A stretch of 64,000 nucleotides of DNA from an uncultured Acidimicrobiaceae bacterium (lineage in GTDB: Bacteria > Actinomycetota > Acidimicrobiia > Acidimicrobiales > RAAP-2): the NCBI GenBank assembly GCA_903873395.1, contig CAIQOJ010000110.1, positions 22,653 through 86,652 on the forward strand, in the 5' to 3' direction. The position numbers and the translations under genes were made by a program. The notes under the pieces were generated by a model that worked only from the letters and a program-made list of their open reading frames with translations, was not told the origin of the DNA and did not search any database. Positions 1 through 8,206 of this stretch are shown in pieces. Every line of letters starts with the position of its first letter. Within the stretch, counting starts at the first letter, position 1.

Positions 1-101
1 TGGGGAACCACGGCAACACGACGACGCCCCGTCGTTCCCTGTGCGACCTGGTCGGTTTCGATTGCTGGATCGCTCGGCATGCCCACCCCGTCATCTGCGA
101 G

Positions 102-191
102 GCCGGACGTCCCTGGGGTCCGGCGTTGTCCACTAAGACTAGGTGGGGGCCTTTGCCCCCGAGAACGCCGAGCAAGGGACGGTACGTCCCT
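102..191 (+). other. Three consecutive hairpins before the first gene
   Basis: Three perfect inverted repeats follow each other: a 7-bp stem at 102-108/118-124, a 6-bp GC-only stem with a CTTT loop at 145-150/155-160, and a 6-bp stem at 175-180/186-191. None has a T tract. They could terminate a gene lying before the window or form a structured leader of the synthetase that starts at 213; a possible -10 (TAAGAC or TAGGTG, around 134-146) would leave the last two hairpins in the leader. Bases 1-101 show no gene I can support. Confidence 0.4.
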
Positions 192-212
192 GGACCACCC
201 GTGGGATGAGCC

Positions 213-1742
213 GTGCTGACATCTTGGACAAATCACCTCGAGAACGACGACCCGGCAAGGTCGGATGTATCCGACCTGACCAGAGCTGGCACCCTGGTTG
301 CCGCATGGACCCAGCGGTGGGCAGCCGCCGGTGATGCACCCCTCTGGCACGAAGGAGGGCGCTGGTGGAGCGCGGCGGAGTTCGAAGAAGCCACCCGCCG
401 GGCTGCCGGCCGGTGGCACACCGCTGGCCTCGTTCCCGGGGACCGCGTGCTGTGGTCCACCTCGTCATCAGTGGCCTCGTTGGCGGCCCACGTGGGTGCC
501 CTTCGGGCGGGATTGGTAGTGGTCCCGGCCAACACGTCCTATGGCGATCGGGAGTTGGCTCACATCGTGACCGATGTCGAAGCATCGGCAGCCGTGGTGG
601 AGCGACCTGACCAAGAGGCCTGGGTCCGATCGGTGATGCCCGAAGGTGGTGTTGTCGTCGGCCCTGACCTAGACCTACCTGACGGCGATCCCGGCGAACT
701 CGACGATGTCGGTCCCGATGATCCGGCACTGATCTGTTTCACCTCTGGAACCACGGGGGCACCGAAGGGGGCGGTTCTGCGACATCGGAACCTCCTGGCA
801 TCCGTCGAGGCCGTGCGCCGGGCGTGGCGCTGGACGGCCGACGATCGCTTGATTCATGCCTTGCCGATCTTCCACGCCCACGGACTGGTGGTCGGTGCAT
901 ACGGCACAATGGCCGCCGGCGGTTCCGCTGTTCTTCTGAGCGGGTTTGATCCAGGGTCGGTGCTCGCCGCGGTGAAGGACCATCGGGCGTCGCTTTTCTT
1001 CGGAGTGCCGACGATGTTTCACCGCATGGCGAAGTCGGGGCGTGCCAGCGAACTAGCTGACCTGCGGCTGTGCGTCTCGGGGTCGGCTCCACTTCCTGCT
1101 GCCCTCCACGAGATCATCTCCTCATCCACGGGCCGCGCCGTTCTCGAGCGCTACGGCATGACCGAGACGCTCATGAACACGTCGACCCCGTATGTCGGCG
1201 AGCGCAGGGCCGGCACCGTGGGATTTCCATTGCCCGGCGTCGACGTCGCCCTGGCTGACAGTGGTGAGGTCCTGCTTCGCGGACCCAACGTCTTCGATGG
1301 GTATTGGCGTCGGCCTGGTGCCGATGCCGAGGCGTTCGTCGATGACCCTGATGGCGGGGGACGGTGGTTCGCCACGGGCGACCTCGGTGAGATCAACGAC
1401 GGCATGTTGACCATCCGGGGCCGAGCCAAGGAACTGATCATCTCGGGTGGCTACAACGTCTACCCGGCTGAGGTGGAAGATGTTCTGGCTGCCTACCCAG
1501 GAATCGCTGAGGTAGCCGTCACCGGAACGCCCTCCGATGAGTGGGGCGAGATCGTGACGGCGTGGGTGGTGGTCGACGGGGCGGTTCCCACCGCCGAGGA
1601 ACTACGCACCTTTTGCGCAGGAAACCTGGCGCCCTTCAAGCAGCCTCGACTGGTGCGCTCCGTTGAGGCCCTTCCTCGCAATGCCCTCGGAAAAGTCGTC
1701 CGTGCTCGACTGAGCGACGAGGCGCGAGATGGGCTGTCCTGA
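213..1742 (+). CDS. AMP-forming acyl-CoA synthetase, malonyl-CoA synthetase (MatB)-like
   Basis: This 509-residue ANL-superfamily ligase should activate a carboxylic acid via an acyl-adenylate and transfer it to CoA. Visible motifs are the P-loop FTSGTTGAPKG (about residue 176), YGMTET (about 314), the hinge and A8 region ending GRAKELIISGGYN (about 405-415), and the C-terminal catalytic Lys in NALGKV (about 493). The stretches HALPIFHAHGL, MTETLMNTS and GTVGFPLPGVDV resemble malonyl/methylmalonyl-CoA synthetases more than long-chain FadD, so a short dicarboxylate substrate is my inference. The start is the GTG at 213; no strong Shine-Dalgarno site is visible and a slightly later start is possible. 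The stop overlaps the rnhB start by one base (TGATG), implying translational coupling. Confidence 0.85.
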   Translation: MLTSWTNHLENDDPARSDVSDLTRAGTLVAAWTQRWAAAGDAPLWHEGGRWWSAAEFEEATRRAAGRWHTAGLVPGDRVLWSTSSSVASLAAHVGALRAGLVVVPANTSYGDRELAHIVTDVEASAAVVERPDQEAWVRSVMPEGGVVVGPDLDLPDGDPGELDDVGPDDPALICFTSGTTGAPKGAVLRHRNLLASVEAVRRAWRWTADDRLIHALPIFHAHGLVVGAYGTMAAGGSAVLLSGFDPGSVLAAVKDHRASLFFGVPTMFHRMAKSGRASELADLRLCVSGSAPLPAALHEIISSSTGRAVLERYGMTETLMNTSTPYVGERRAGTVGFPLPGVDVALADSGEVLLRGPNVFDGYWRRPGADAEAFVDDPDGGGRWFATGDLGEINDGMLTIRGRAKELIISGGYNVYPAEVEDVLAAYPGIAEVAVTGTPSDEWGEIVTAWVVVDGAVPTAEELRTFCAGNLAPFKQPRLVRSVEALPRNALGKVVRARLSDEARDGLS

Positions 1743-2419
1743 TGGCACCGGCGAGGCCGTCGTTGCGAACAGAGAAGGCCATGCTGCGCTCGGGCATCGA
1801 TCGACTGGCCGCAATCGATGAAGTTGGTCGAGGTGCGCCAGCCGGTCCTGTCACCTGCGGTGTGGTGGTCATCGACCTGACGGTGGGCCGGGTTCCGAGC
1901 GGGTTGCGTGACAGCAAACTTCTTTCGGCGTCCCAACGCGAGGCGCTGACCAAGCGCATCGACTCATGGGTGCTCGACGGGGCAGTCGGACACGCCTCAG
2001 CAGCCGAGATCGATGACCTGGGCTTGACCCAGGCGCTGCGCCGGGCCGGGTGTCGGGCCCTCGCCCGCATTGCGGTGTCGGTCGATGCCGTCTTGTTGGA
2101 TGGATCGTTCGACTGGTTGAGCCCACCGGACGAGGCGAGTCTCGTGGCCGTTGACGACGACGTTGAGGTTGTCGTGCCCCCGGTGACGACCAAGGTGAAG
2201 GCTGACCTGACGTGTGCATCTGTGGCTGCGGCCAGCATTCTGGCCAAGGTCGAACGGGATGCGCTGATGGTTGCTCTGGCCCTGGAGTACCCCGGGTATG
2301 GATGGGAGTCCAACAAGGGCTACGGCGCACCAGTGCATCTGGAGGGGATCAGGCGCCTGGGCCTGACTTCCCAGCACCGACAGACGTGGAAGACAGCCCT
2401 GGTGGAGGATTCGGTGTGA
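1742..2419 (+). CDS. rnhB: Ribonuclease HII
   Basis: This cytosolic enzyme cleaves RNA in RNA-DNA hybrids and at single ribonucleotides in DNA. The 225-residue protein has the family motifs in order: IDEVGRGAPAGPV near residue 24, DSK, LLDGSF, KADLTCASVAAASILAKV, then NKGYGAP and the final HRQTW. The acidic residues of the active site (DE near the N terminus, later Asp residues) are present. The ATG at 1742 overlaps the stop of the upstream synthetase, so it is probably translated from the same mRNA. In many actinobacteria rnhB lies after rplS-lepB; here it is about 60 kb from rplS and paired with a metabolic gene. Confidence 0.95.
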   Translation: MAPARPSLRTEKAMLRSGIDRLAAIDEVGRGAPAGPVTCGVVVIDLTVGRVPSGLRDSKLLSASQREALTKRIDSWVLDGAVGHASAAEIDDLGLTQALRRAGCRALARIAVSVDAVLLDGSFDWLSPPDEASLVAVDDDVEVVVPPVTTKVKADLTCASVAAASILAKVERDALMVALALEYPGYGWESNKGYGAPVHLEGIRRLGLTSQHRQTWKTALVEDSV

Positions 2420-2565
2420 GGCAACGATGCGTGGAGCCACTCACGTAGCAACGGCCATCACCAGTGAGCAGGGACCGAGGCACGACATGGTTGGGCAGAC
2501 GTCATGCTTGAGGGGCTGGCCCCCATGGGCCCCGCCACTCCTCACTGCCCAGTCGGGCTGGATCG

Positions 2566-3801
2566 CTAGGCCGGGTTGGGTTCTTTGGGAAGTCCGAGCA
2601 CGCGCTCGCCGATGATGTTGCGGAGCACCTCGTCGGATCCGCCGGCAATGCGCATGCCCGGTACGCCAAGGAGGTACTCGGTCCACGCGAACGTGCCCCA
2701 GGCACCCGTGTCTGCGGTCAGGCTCATGCCGAAGATGGCGTCGAGGACCTCGTTGGTGCGCAGCATGTTGGCCGTCAACGACATCTTGGCGAGTGACATC
2801 TCGGGGCCGGGAAGTTCACCGGCAGCAATTTTGGCCATAGCTCGCTGGTTGGTATACCGAGCCACCCGTTCGTTGATGACAATGTCGGCCAACTGCTGGC
2901 GGATCAGAGGGTCCGTGTTGCGTCCAGTGGCTTTGGCCGACTCGATGAGGCGAGTCGTGGCCGGCAGGCCGACGCCTCCGCCCCCACCTCCGATAGCGGC
3001 GCGCTCGTTCATCAGCGTGGTCAGGGCGACGGTCCAGCCGCCGTTGACATCGCCGAGTCGATGGGAGTCGGGGACCCGAACATCGGTGAAGAAGACCTCG
3101 TTGAACGATGCCCCACCGGTCATCTGGCGCAGCGGACGCACCTCGACGCCGGGGGCGTGCATATCAACGACGAAGCCGGTGAGGCCTCGGTGCTTGGGAA
3201 GGTCCGGGTCGGTCCGGCAGATGATCTCGCCGATGTCAGACACCTGAGCACCCGAGGTCCACACCTTCTGGCCGTTCAGTACCCACTCGTCGCCGTCGCG
3301 CACTGCCCGGGTCTGAAGGGATGCCAGATCCGAACCCGACGAGGGCTCGCTGAAGAGCTGGCAGGCCACGATGTCGCCCCGCCACATCTTGGCGAGGTAC
3401 GCCTCCTTCACTTCGTCGGTGGCGTGATCAAGGATCGTGGGAGCCACCATGCCGAGGCCGATGCCGTAGATCGAGAGCGAGGGCGTGTCGAAGGAGGCGT
3501 AGAGGGCGCTCCACGCCTGCTGGTGTTCCTTGGTGAGCCCTCGGCCTCCATACTCGACGGGACCGGTGATCCAGCCGAAGCCGGCGTCGTAGACCTTTTG
3601 GGCCCACGTCCGGGCAATCTCGAGATTGACAAGGTCCTCTTCGGGCGTCCGCTCTGGGAACAGACTGACGTCCTGGGTGCCCTTGCCCCACACGAACGCC
3701 TCGACAGAGCGCTTCGGTGCATTGGCTTCAAGGAAGGCCCGACCGGCGGTCTCGAACTCCTCAATGGTCGGAACTTCAGCTTGGATGGCGATGGCGGTCA
3801 T
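2566..3801 (-). CDS. Acyl-CoA dehydrogenase (FadE type)
   Basis: This 411-residue flavoprotein should carry out alpha,beta-dehydrogenation of an acyl-CoA using FAD. Family signatures are FSEPSSGSDLAS and LNGQKVWTSG in the middle domain, GLTGFVVDM, FNEVFFTDVRVP, MNERAAIGGG and a C-terminal GGSDEVLRNIIGERVLGLP. I chose the ATG at 3801 over a TTG 30 nt upstream because a GGGGAG Shine-Dalgarno site lies at 3809-3814. The substrate cannot be read from sequence; steroid side-chain or branched acyl substrates are common for this type in actinobacteria. The gene converges on rnhB with a 146-bp gap and is divergent from the DMT exporter. Confidence 0.92.
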   Translation of the reverse strand: MTAIAIQAEVPTIEEFETAGRAFLEANAPKRSVEAFVWGKGTQDVSLFPERTPEEDLVNLEIARTWAQKVYDAGFGWITGPVEYGGRGLTKEHQQAWSALYASFDTPSLSIYGIGLGMVAPTILDHATDEVKEAYLAKMWRGDIVACQLFSEPSSGSDLASLQTRAVRDGDEWVLNGQKVWTSGAQVSDIGEIICRTDPDLPKHRGLTGFVVDMHAPGVEVRPLRQMTGGASFNEVFFTDVRVPDSHRLGDVNGGWTVALTTLMNERAAIGGGGGGVGLPATTRLIESAKATGRNTDPLIRQQLADIVINERVARYTNQRAMAKIAAGELPGPEMSLAKMSLTANMLRTNEVLDAIFGMSLTADTGAWGTFAWTEYLLGVPGMRIAGGSDEVLRNIIGERVLGLPKEPNPA

Positions 3802-3836
3802 CTCGGGCTCCCCTGGGGATCTGACGGTCAAGCGTT

Positions 3837-3842
3837 AGCGTA
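3837..3842 (-). promoter_or_regulatory. Possible -10 box of the acyl-CoA dehydrogenase
   Basis: TACGCT on the minus strand lies 35 nt before the ATG at 3801, with a weak TGTGCT about 17 nt further upstream as a possible -35. It would give a short leader that contains the visible Shine-Dalgarno site. Confidence 0.3.
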
Positions 3843-3915
3843 ATCCCTCATTTTGGCCAAGCACAGTCCGAACTCCTCGCTCCGCCACCCGCAGAGAGGC
3901 CCGCTGGGCTAGACC

Positions 3916-4863
3916 GTGGACGTGGCCTATTTTCTAGCCCTGCTAGCTGCGATGGCCAACGCCCTGAGTGCGATCTTCCAGCGCATCGGTGTGCAAAATG
4001 CCCCGAGTGACTCGGCCATGAGCATGCGGTTGGTCCGGCATGCGTTTTCCAACGCCATCTGGTTCCTGGGTCTCGCCATGATCGGCGTCGGCTTTCTGCT
4101 CCAAGCAGTGGCCCTGCGATTTGGGCAGCTGACCTCGGTGCAGCCCCTGGTCACTACTGAACTCGTGTTCTTGGTCCTGATCCTCGGTACATGGTTCCGC
4201 TATCAGCTGACCTGGCGTGAATGGACCGGAACCCTGGCCGCAGCGGGGGGTCTGGCTGCCTTCTTGATCGCAGCAGGATCGGCTCAGGGTGACATCGTGC
4301 CGACGAACCGAGCCTGGGTGACGACCTTTGTCGTGATCGGCATCGCCACTGCTGGTTGCGCTTCACTCGGGTTCGTGGGCCCCCGGTGGTTCCGAGCAGC
4401 GGCATTCGGGGCAGCAGGGGCAGTGATGTTTGCACTTTCCGCGGCATTGACAAAGAGGCTGACCGACCTGGTGGCGTCCGGATGGGGCCATGTCTTCACC
4501 AACTGGGACCCCTATGCCTTGCTCGCCACCGGGGTGATCGGGCTGTTTCTCCTCCAGAGCTCGTTCCACGCCGGTCCGGTAACGGCTTCGCAGGCATCAC
4601 TGACCATCGTTGATCCGCTGGTGTCGGTGGCTATTGGCATTGCCCTGTTCGGCGACCATGTTGCTACTGCGGGATGGCACCTTCCCGTCGAGGTGGTGGC
4701 GGGTATTGTCGTCGTTGTCGGTGTGCTGATCCTGTCGACGTCATCATTGGTGGCAGGAGCCAAAGATGAGTCGGGCCACGGCGATCGTCTCGAGCGCCAA
4801 CCGCCTCGGGCCAGCCCCCCTCTGTCTCCGTGGGCAGGGGCAGGAACGACATCCGATCCCTGA
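3916..4863 (+). CDS. DMT-superfamily (EamA-like) membrane transporter
   Basis: This 315-residue protein has about nine or ten hydrophobic helices in two halves, the pattern of drug/metabolite exporters. It begins with a helix containing MANALSAIFQRIG and has a second-half block ASLTIVDPLVSVAIGIALFGD, which resembles the EamA repeat end. A soluble Pro/Ser-rich tail of about 40 residues follows the last helix. The start is a GTG at 3916; an in-frame GTG at 3922 is an alternative and neither has a good ribosome site. Substrate unknown. It is transcribed away from the acyl-CoA dehydrogenase and followed by a short tandem repeat. Confidence 0.8.
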   Translation: MDVAYFLALLAAMANALSAIFQRIGVQNAPSDSAMSMRLVRHAFSNAIWFLGLAMIGVGFLLQAVALRFGQLTSVQPLVTTELVFLVLILGTWFRYQLTWREWTGTLAAAGGLAAFLIAAGSAQGDIVPTNRAWVTTFVVIGIATAGCASLGFVGPRWFRAAAFGAAGAVMFALSAALTKRLTDLVASGWGHVFTNWDPYALLATGVIGLFLLQSSFHAGPVTASQASLTIVDPLVSVAIGIALFGDHVATAGWHLPVEVVAGIVVVVGVLILSTSSLVAGAKDESGHGDRLERQPPRASPPLSPWAGAGTTSDP

Positions 4864-4903
4864 TACTGCAGACCCGACTCTGCAGGCCTGACTCTGCAGA
4901 CTT
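4862..4903. repeat. Three 14-bp tandem units with CTGCAG cores
   Basis: Three diverged 14-bp units lie at 4862-4875, 4876-4889 and 4890-4903; each carries the palindrome CTGCAG at the same register. The array begins at the stop codon of the transporter gene and lies between convergent genes. Confidence 0.75.
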
Positions 4904-5000
4904 GGTTCTGGGCCGTCGACCCTGCTGGCCCGACCCTGCCTGCCCGACTACTCGTGACTGGGCCCGATCGCAGGGGAAGCCCTCGGCGATCGATCGTCAA

Positions 5001-5924
5001 CTAGGAACTGGCGAGGACCGAGACGACGGCCTCATCAAGCGTCGGATGGTCGAAGGTGAATCCAGATGCCACCAGCTGCTCGGGAAGCACTCGCTGGCTC
5101 GACAAGACCATCTCGGTGGCCATGTCGGACCCAAGGACAGCCTTAAGGGCCAGAGAGGGGACGGCAAGAGCGGCGGGCCGGTGCAGGGCCGCGCCCAGCG
5201 CTTTGGCCAGGGCGCGGTCGGTGGCGGGCGCAGGTGCTGTGGCATTCACGGGTCCCGACAGCGATGGTTGCGTCAGGCAATGGAGGATCACTCGGACCTC
5301 GTCGCCAAGTGTGATCCAGCTCCGGTACTGCAGGCCGGAGCCGATGGGTCCGCCCAAGCCGAGCCGGAAGAGGGGGAGCTGCTTGCCCAGGGCTCCGCCG
5401 GACGCAGCCAGCACAATCCCGGTCCGGAGCAACACGGTGCGAATACCGGCTTCTGCGGCCGGAGCGGCTGCCGCCTCCCATGCCTGGCAGATGTCGGCCA
5501 AGAATCCGGTGCCGGCCTCGGAGTGCTCGCTCAACTCCTCGACACCTCGATCGCCGTAGTACCCGATGGCTGAAGCACTCACGAGGACCGGTGGGCGGGG
5601 ATCAAGTGCCACCAGTGCCTTGACCAAGAGCGATGTCGAACGCGTCCGACTCTCCATGAGTTCGACCCGTCGGGCCGGGGTCCATCGCCGATCGCCGATG
5701 CCGGCTCCGGCCAGGTGGACGACTCCGTCGTAGGGTCCTGCAGCCTCGAGCGTTGCGAAGTCGAGCCGACCCGATGCGGGATCCCAGTTGACGTCGGCCA
5801 CCATGGAGTGGGCCGGTCGGCCACCACCGCGAACCAGACGCACGACGGTGTGGCCACCGGCTGCGAGCGCGTCGACGAGTGCGCTTCCGATGAGCCCTGA
5901 TGAGCCGGTGACGAGAATGTTCAT
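5001..5924 (-). CDS. TIGR01777 family epimerase (SDR-type, YfcH-like)
   Basis: This 307-residue protein is an extended short-chain dehydrogenase-like epimerase. It starts with the nucleotide-binding MNILVTGSSGLIGSAL, continues with HLAGAGIGDRRWT and SASAIGYYGDRG (the family's Tyr motif), and ends with the DUF1731-like LSSQRVLPEQL and GFTFDHPTLDEAV. The reaction of this family is not firmly established, so no substrate is given. The ATG at 5924 overlaps the stop of the upstream hydrolase gene (ATGA), which fixes the start and implies a two-gene operon. Confidence 0.92.
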   Translation of the reverse strand: MNILVTGSSGLIGSALVDALAAGGHTVVRLVRGGGRPAHSMVADVNWDPASGRLDFATLEAAGPYDGVVHLAGAGIGDRRWTPARRVELMESRTRSTSLLVKALVALDPRPPVLVSASAIGYYGDRGVEELSEHSEAGTGFLADICQAWEAAAAPAAEAGIRTVLLRTGIVLAASGGALGKQLPLFRLGLGGPIGSGLQYRSWITLGDEVRVILHCLTQPSLSGPVNATAPAPATDRALAKALGAALHRPAALAVPSLALKAVLGSDMATEMVLSSQRVLPEQLVASGFTFDHPTLDEAVVSVLASS

Positions 5925-6745
5925 GCGGAGGAACCTGCCTTCTGTGTGGCCCGCTGCACCGTCGCACGGACGAATCCAGCGAATGCATCGGGGTGAGTGA
6001 GGTGTGCGCCGTGTCCGGCACCATCGATCTCTATGAGTTCGGAGCCGACGGTATGTTCGATGAGCCACTCCACAGCATCACGGTGGTGGGGGAGTGAGTT
6101 CGTGCCGCGACCCAGCACCAAAGGGACGGTGAGCCGGGTCACGTCGAATGGAGCCTCGGTGATGCGGACCGAGGCGAGATCGGCCACTAGGGCGGGGCCG
6201 TCTGCTCGTCGGGCCAGCCGAGTGGCCTCGGGGAGTCGGTCCCAGGCCGAGTCACCGACCATGCGGCGGAAGAAGCGCTCAGCGATCACCCCGGGTTCAT
6301 CGGCTACGTCAGCAGATAGCGGCTTCGCCACCTGCTGGTCGGTGGAACGAGGCGAGCGGCTGTTGGCCTCGCGGAGCCATGGGAGCGGCGGCTCAAAGGC
6401 GGCGACGCTGACCAGCGGGGCGGCCCCTTGGAGGCGCAAGGCCGCTGCCAAGGCGATCACCCCACCCAGGCTGTGGCCTATGACAACCGCAGGTCGATCG
6501 TCGATCACTGACAGGAGGTCGTCCACATGACCGTCGAGTGTGCGCTGTCCCGGACCAGCGGGGAGCGATCGGTCATAGCCCCGACGGTCGTAGGTGACCG
6601 TGGGCAGGTCGACGAGGCGGCGTACGACTCGGGCAAAGCTGGCCGCTCGGTCGAGTGAGCCGTGGACAAAGACGACGATCGGTTCGTCACCGGAGCCGCG
6701 CTTGGGTCCGCGTTCATCAATCACGAGGGGCAGGTCAGAGGCCAT
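5921..6745 (-). CDS. Alpha/beta-fold hydrolase
   Basis: This 274-residue protein has the alpha/beta hydrolase layout: VVFVHGSLD (HG oxyanion motif), the nucleophile elbow GHSLGG with catalytic Ser, and a late IDGAGHGAHLTHP with the catalytic His. The acidic residue is probably in the strand near TVPLVLGRG. The ATG at 6745 begins MASDLPLVIDERG; the reading frame stays open far upstream across the HU gene, but that extension is antisense to HU and not credible. It overlaps the epimerase by 4 bp. Substrate unknown. Confidence 0.85.
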   Translation of the reverse strand: MASDLPLVIDERGPKRGSGDEPIVVFVHGSLDRAASFARVVRRLVDLPTVTYDRRGYDRSLPAGPGQRTLDGHVDDLLSVIDDRPAVVIGHSLGGVIALAAALRLQGAAPLVSVAAFEPPLPWLREANSRSPRSTDQQVAKPLSADVADEPGVIAERFFRRMVGDSAWDRLPEATRLARRADGPALVADLASVRITEAPFDVTRLTVPLVLGRGTNSLPHHRDAVEWLIEHTVGSELIEIDGAGHGAHLTHPDAFAGFVRATVQRATQKAGSSA

Positions 6746-6787
6746 TGACGCCAGCCTGACAGGTGCCGTGGGTCGCCCGCCATCTTC

Positions 6788-6813
6788 GATTGACCATGGT
6801 GCCATGGAGGTCG
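6788..6813. promoter_or_regulatory. Imperfect dyad between hydrolase and HU genes
   Basis: An imperfect inverted repeat centred on CCATGGTGCCATGG extends outwards to TCGA at both ends, in the divergent region between the hydrolase and HU genes. It could be an operator or a hairpin; no regulator is identified. Confidence 0.3.
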
Positions 6814-6896
6814 ATTTGAGCCCGCGCGGCGTAAATCCAACCTTTTTGCTTCGCCATCGGGCATTCTGTGGGTCGTTAACCGACCAAGGAGTGCAT

Positions 6897-7205
6897 GTGT
6901 CTCTTACCAAGTCCGACCTCATCACCGCCGTTGCTGCCCACACGGGCATGACCTCGAAGGACATCGCCACCGCGCTGAGCGGCATCGAGGACGTCGTTGT
7001 GGCCAACGTCGCCAAGGGCGAGAAGGTCGTCATCACCGGCTTCCTCACCTTCGACCGCACGGCTCGCGCCGCTCGCACCGGTCGCAACCCGCAGACGGGT
7101 GAGGCCATCAAGATCAAGGCATCGAAGAGCCCGAAGGTTTCGGCTGGCGCCTCGTTCAAGAAGGTCGTCAACGGTGTGTCGCCTGCACCCAAGCTGAAGA
7201 AGTAG
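6897..7205 (+). CDS. hup: HU-family histone-like DNA-binding protein
   Basis: This 102-residue nucleoid protein bends and compacts DNA. It begins MSLTKSDLITAVAAHTGM and contains the HU/IHF core GEKVVITGFLTFDRTARAARTG followed by the beta-arm RNPQTGEAIKI with the intercalating Pro. Only a short basic tail (PAPKLKK) follows, unlike the long Lys/Ala tail of mycobacterial HupB. I chose the GTG at 6897 because AAGGAG at 6886-6891 lies 5 nt upstream; a GTG at 6891 overlaps that site. A small stem (6871-6875/6881-6885) lies just before the ribosome site. The gene is monocistronic with a strong terminator behind it. Confidence 0.95.
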   Translation: MSLTKSDLITAVAAHTGMTSKDIATALSGIEDVVVANVAKGEKVVITGFLTFDRTARAARTGRNPQTGEAIKIKASKSPKVSAGASFKKVVNGVSPAPKLKK

Positions 7206-7283
7206 CACTACGCCGTGCTGTGCACGGCCTGATGTAGTGACAGAAGGGTGGCGACGGGTATTTCCCCGAGCCACCCTTCTGTC
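7206..7283. terminator. Double-hairpin bidirectional terminator after HU
   Basis: The first hairpin is CACTAC-GCCGTGC / GCACGGC-(5-nt bulge)-GTAGTG at 7206-7239. The second has a perfect 14-bp stem at 7239-7252/7270-7283 with an additional inner CGGG/CCCG stem. There is no T tract. The position between convergent hup and queE suggests termination in both directions. Confidence 0.85.
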
Positions 7284-7344
7284 GCGTCCCGGGACAGGTC
7301 GCGGCGGGCGCCCTGGGTGAACGTGAACGTAGGAGTTCGCCGTT

Positions 7345-8160
7345 TCAGAGCTGGCCGATGGCCTTGTGGGTCTGAGGGATTACCCGGACGCGCGGGTGGC
7401 GGTTGAGTGCCCGGGCCTGGAGCTCGAGCACCTGTGTCGGACTTGGCACGGCTGTTGCGGCACCGAATGCCGAGAGCGGCTGCAAGAAGACCTCCACGGC
7501 CTCGGGCATGTCGCTAGACGCCTGAGCCACCAGGTCGATCGCTGCGTCGAACTCGTCGACGTCGGTATCCGCGCTGATCACGATCTTGACCCACGTGGTC
7601 AGGCCCGAGGCGAGGGCTTGCGCTAAAAACCGGGATTGGGTGGTCGGAGCAACGAGTTCGCCGTCGACGCTCGGAAGTTTGATGTCCATGCTCACGTAGG
7701 TCAGCCCCGGTGCTGCTCGACGAAGTGCCGGGACGAGGGTCCCGTTGGTCTCCACCATGACGGGCCATCCGCGCTCGGTCATGAGTCCTGCCAGTCGCTC
7801 GAGCCGGCTGCCCTGAAGCAGCGGCTCTCCTCCCGTCAGGCTGATCGAGTGGTGAGGGGTGTGGTCCCACAGTCGGGCCACTGCCTCCATCACGTCTTCC
7901 ATCGCCAGGGGGCTCGTCGTCTCTATCCAATCCCGACTGCCGGGCGTCTGTTCGATCCGACAAGGCCCAGGACGACGCTCGAGTGCTTCGGGCTGGTCGC
8001 AGTAGTTGCAGCGGATGTTGCATCCCGTCAGACGGACGAAGACCTGCCGCTCGCCGACCAGCGCTCCTTCCCCCTGAATAGCCGAGAAGATTTCGGTGAT
8101 CAACACGTCACGTGGGACGGCGGCACCCGCGGGCGAAGGTGAAGTCACAGCGTCAGTCAT
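7345..8160 (-). CDS. queE: 7-carboxy-7-deazaguanine synthase (radical SAM)
   Basis: This enzyme converts 6-carboxytetrahydropterin to 7-carboxy-7-deazaguanine in preQ0 synthesis. The 271-residue protein shows FSAIQGEG near the N terminus and the radical SAM cluster motif CNIRCNYC (C-x3-C-x2-C) that binds the 4Fe-4S centre, then SLTGGEPLLQ for SAM binding and VETNGT. The ATG at 8160 is preceded by an AGGACAGG-like ribosome site. It is the last gene of queD-queC-queE, 46 bp after queC. A queF or tgt gene was not seen in the window, so the end product is unknown. Confidence 0.95.
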   Translation of the reverse strand: MTDAVTSPSPAGAAVPRDVLITEIFSAIQGEGALVGERQVFVRLTGCNIRCNYCDQPEALERRPGPCRIEQTPGSRDWIETTSPLAMEDVMEAVARLWDHTPHHSISLTGGEPLLQGSRLERLAGLMTERGWPVMVETNGTLVPALRRAAPGLTYVSMDIKLPSVDGELVAPTTQSRFLAQALASGLTTWVKIVISADTDVDEFDAAIDLVAQASSDMPEAVEVFLQPLSAFGAATAVPSPTQVLELQARALNRHPRVRVIPQTHKAIGQL

Positions 8161-8206
8161 TGCCTGTCCTGCTCGTTGGAGTCGCTTCTAGAAGTTCATG
8201 GTCCAT

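Noticed and set aside
3061..3843. 260-residue plus-strand reading frame
   Set aside because: It is antisense to a clear acyl-CoA dehydrogenase and shows no family motif; high-GC coding sequence often leaves such frames open.
5925..7192. Long upstream extensions of the hydrolase and epimerase frames
   Set aside because: They run across the divergent HU gene or over the hydrolase gene and lack motifs; internal starts fit the families.
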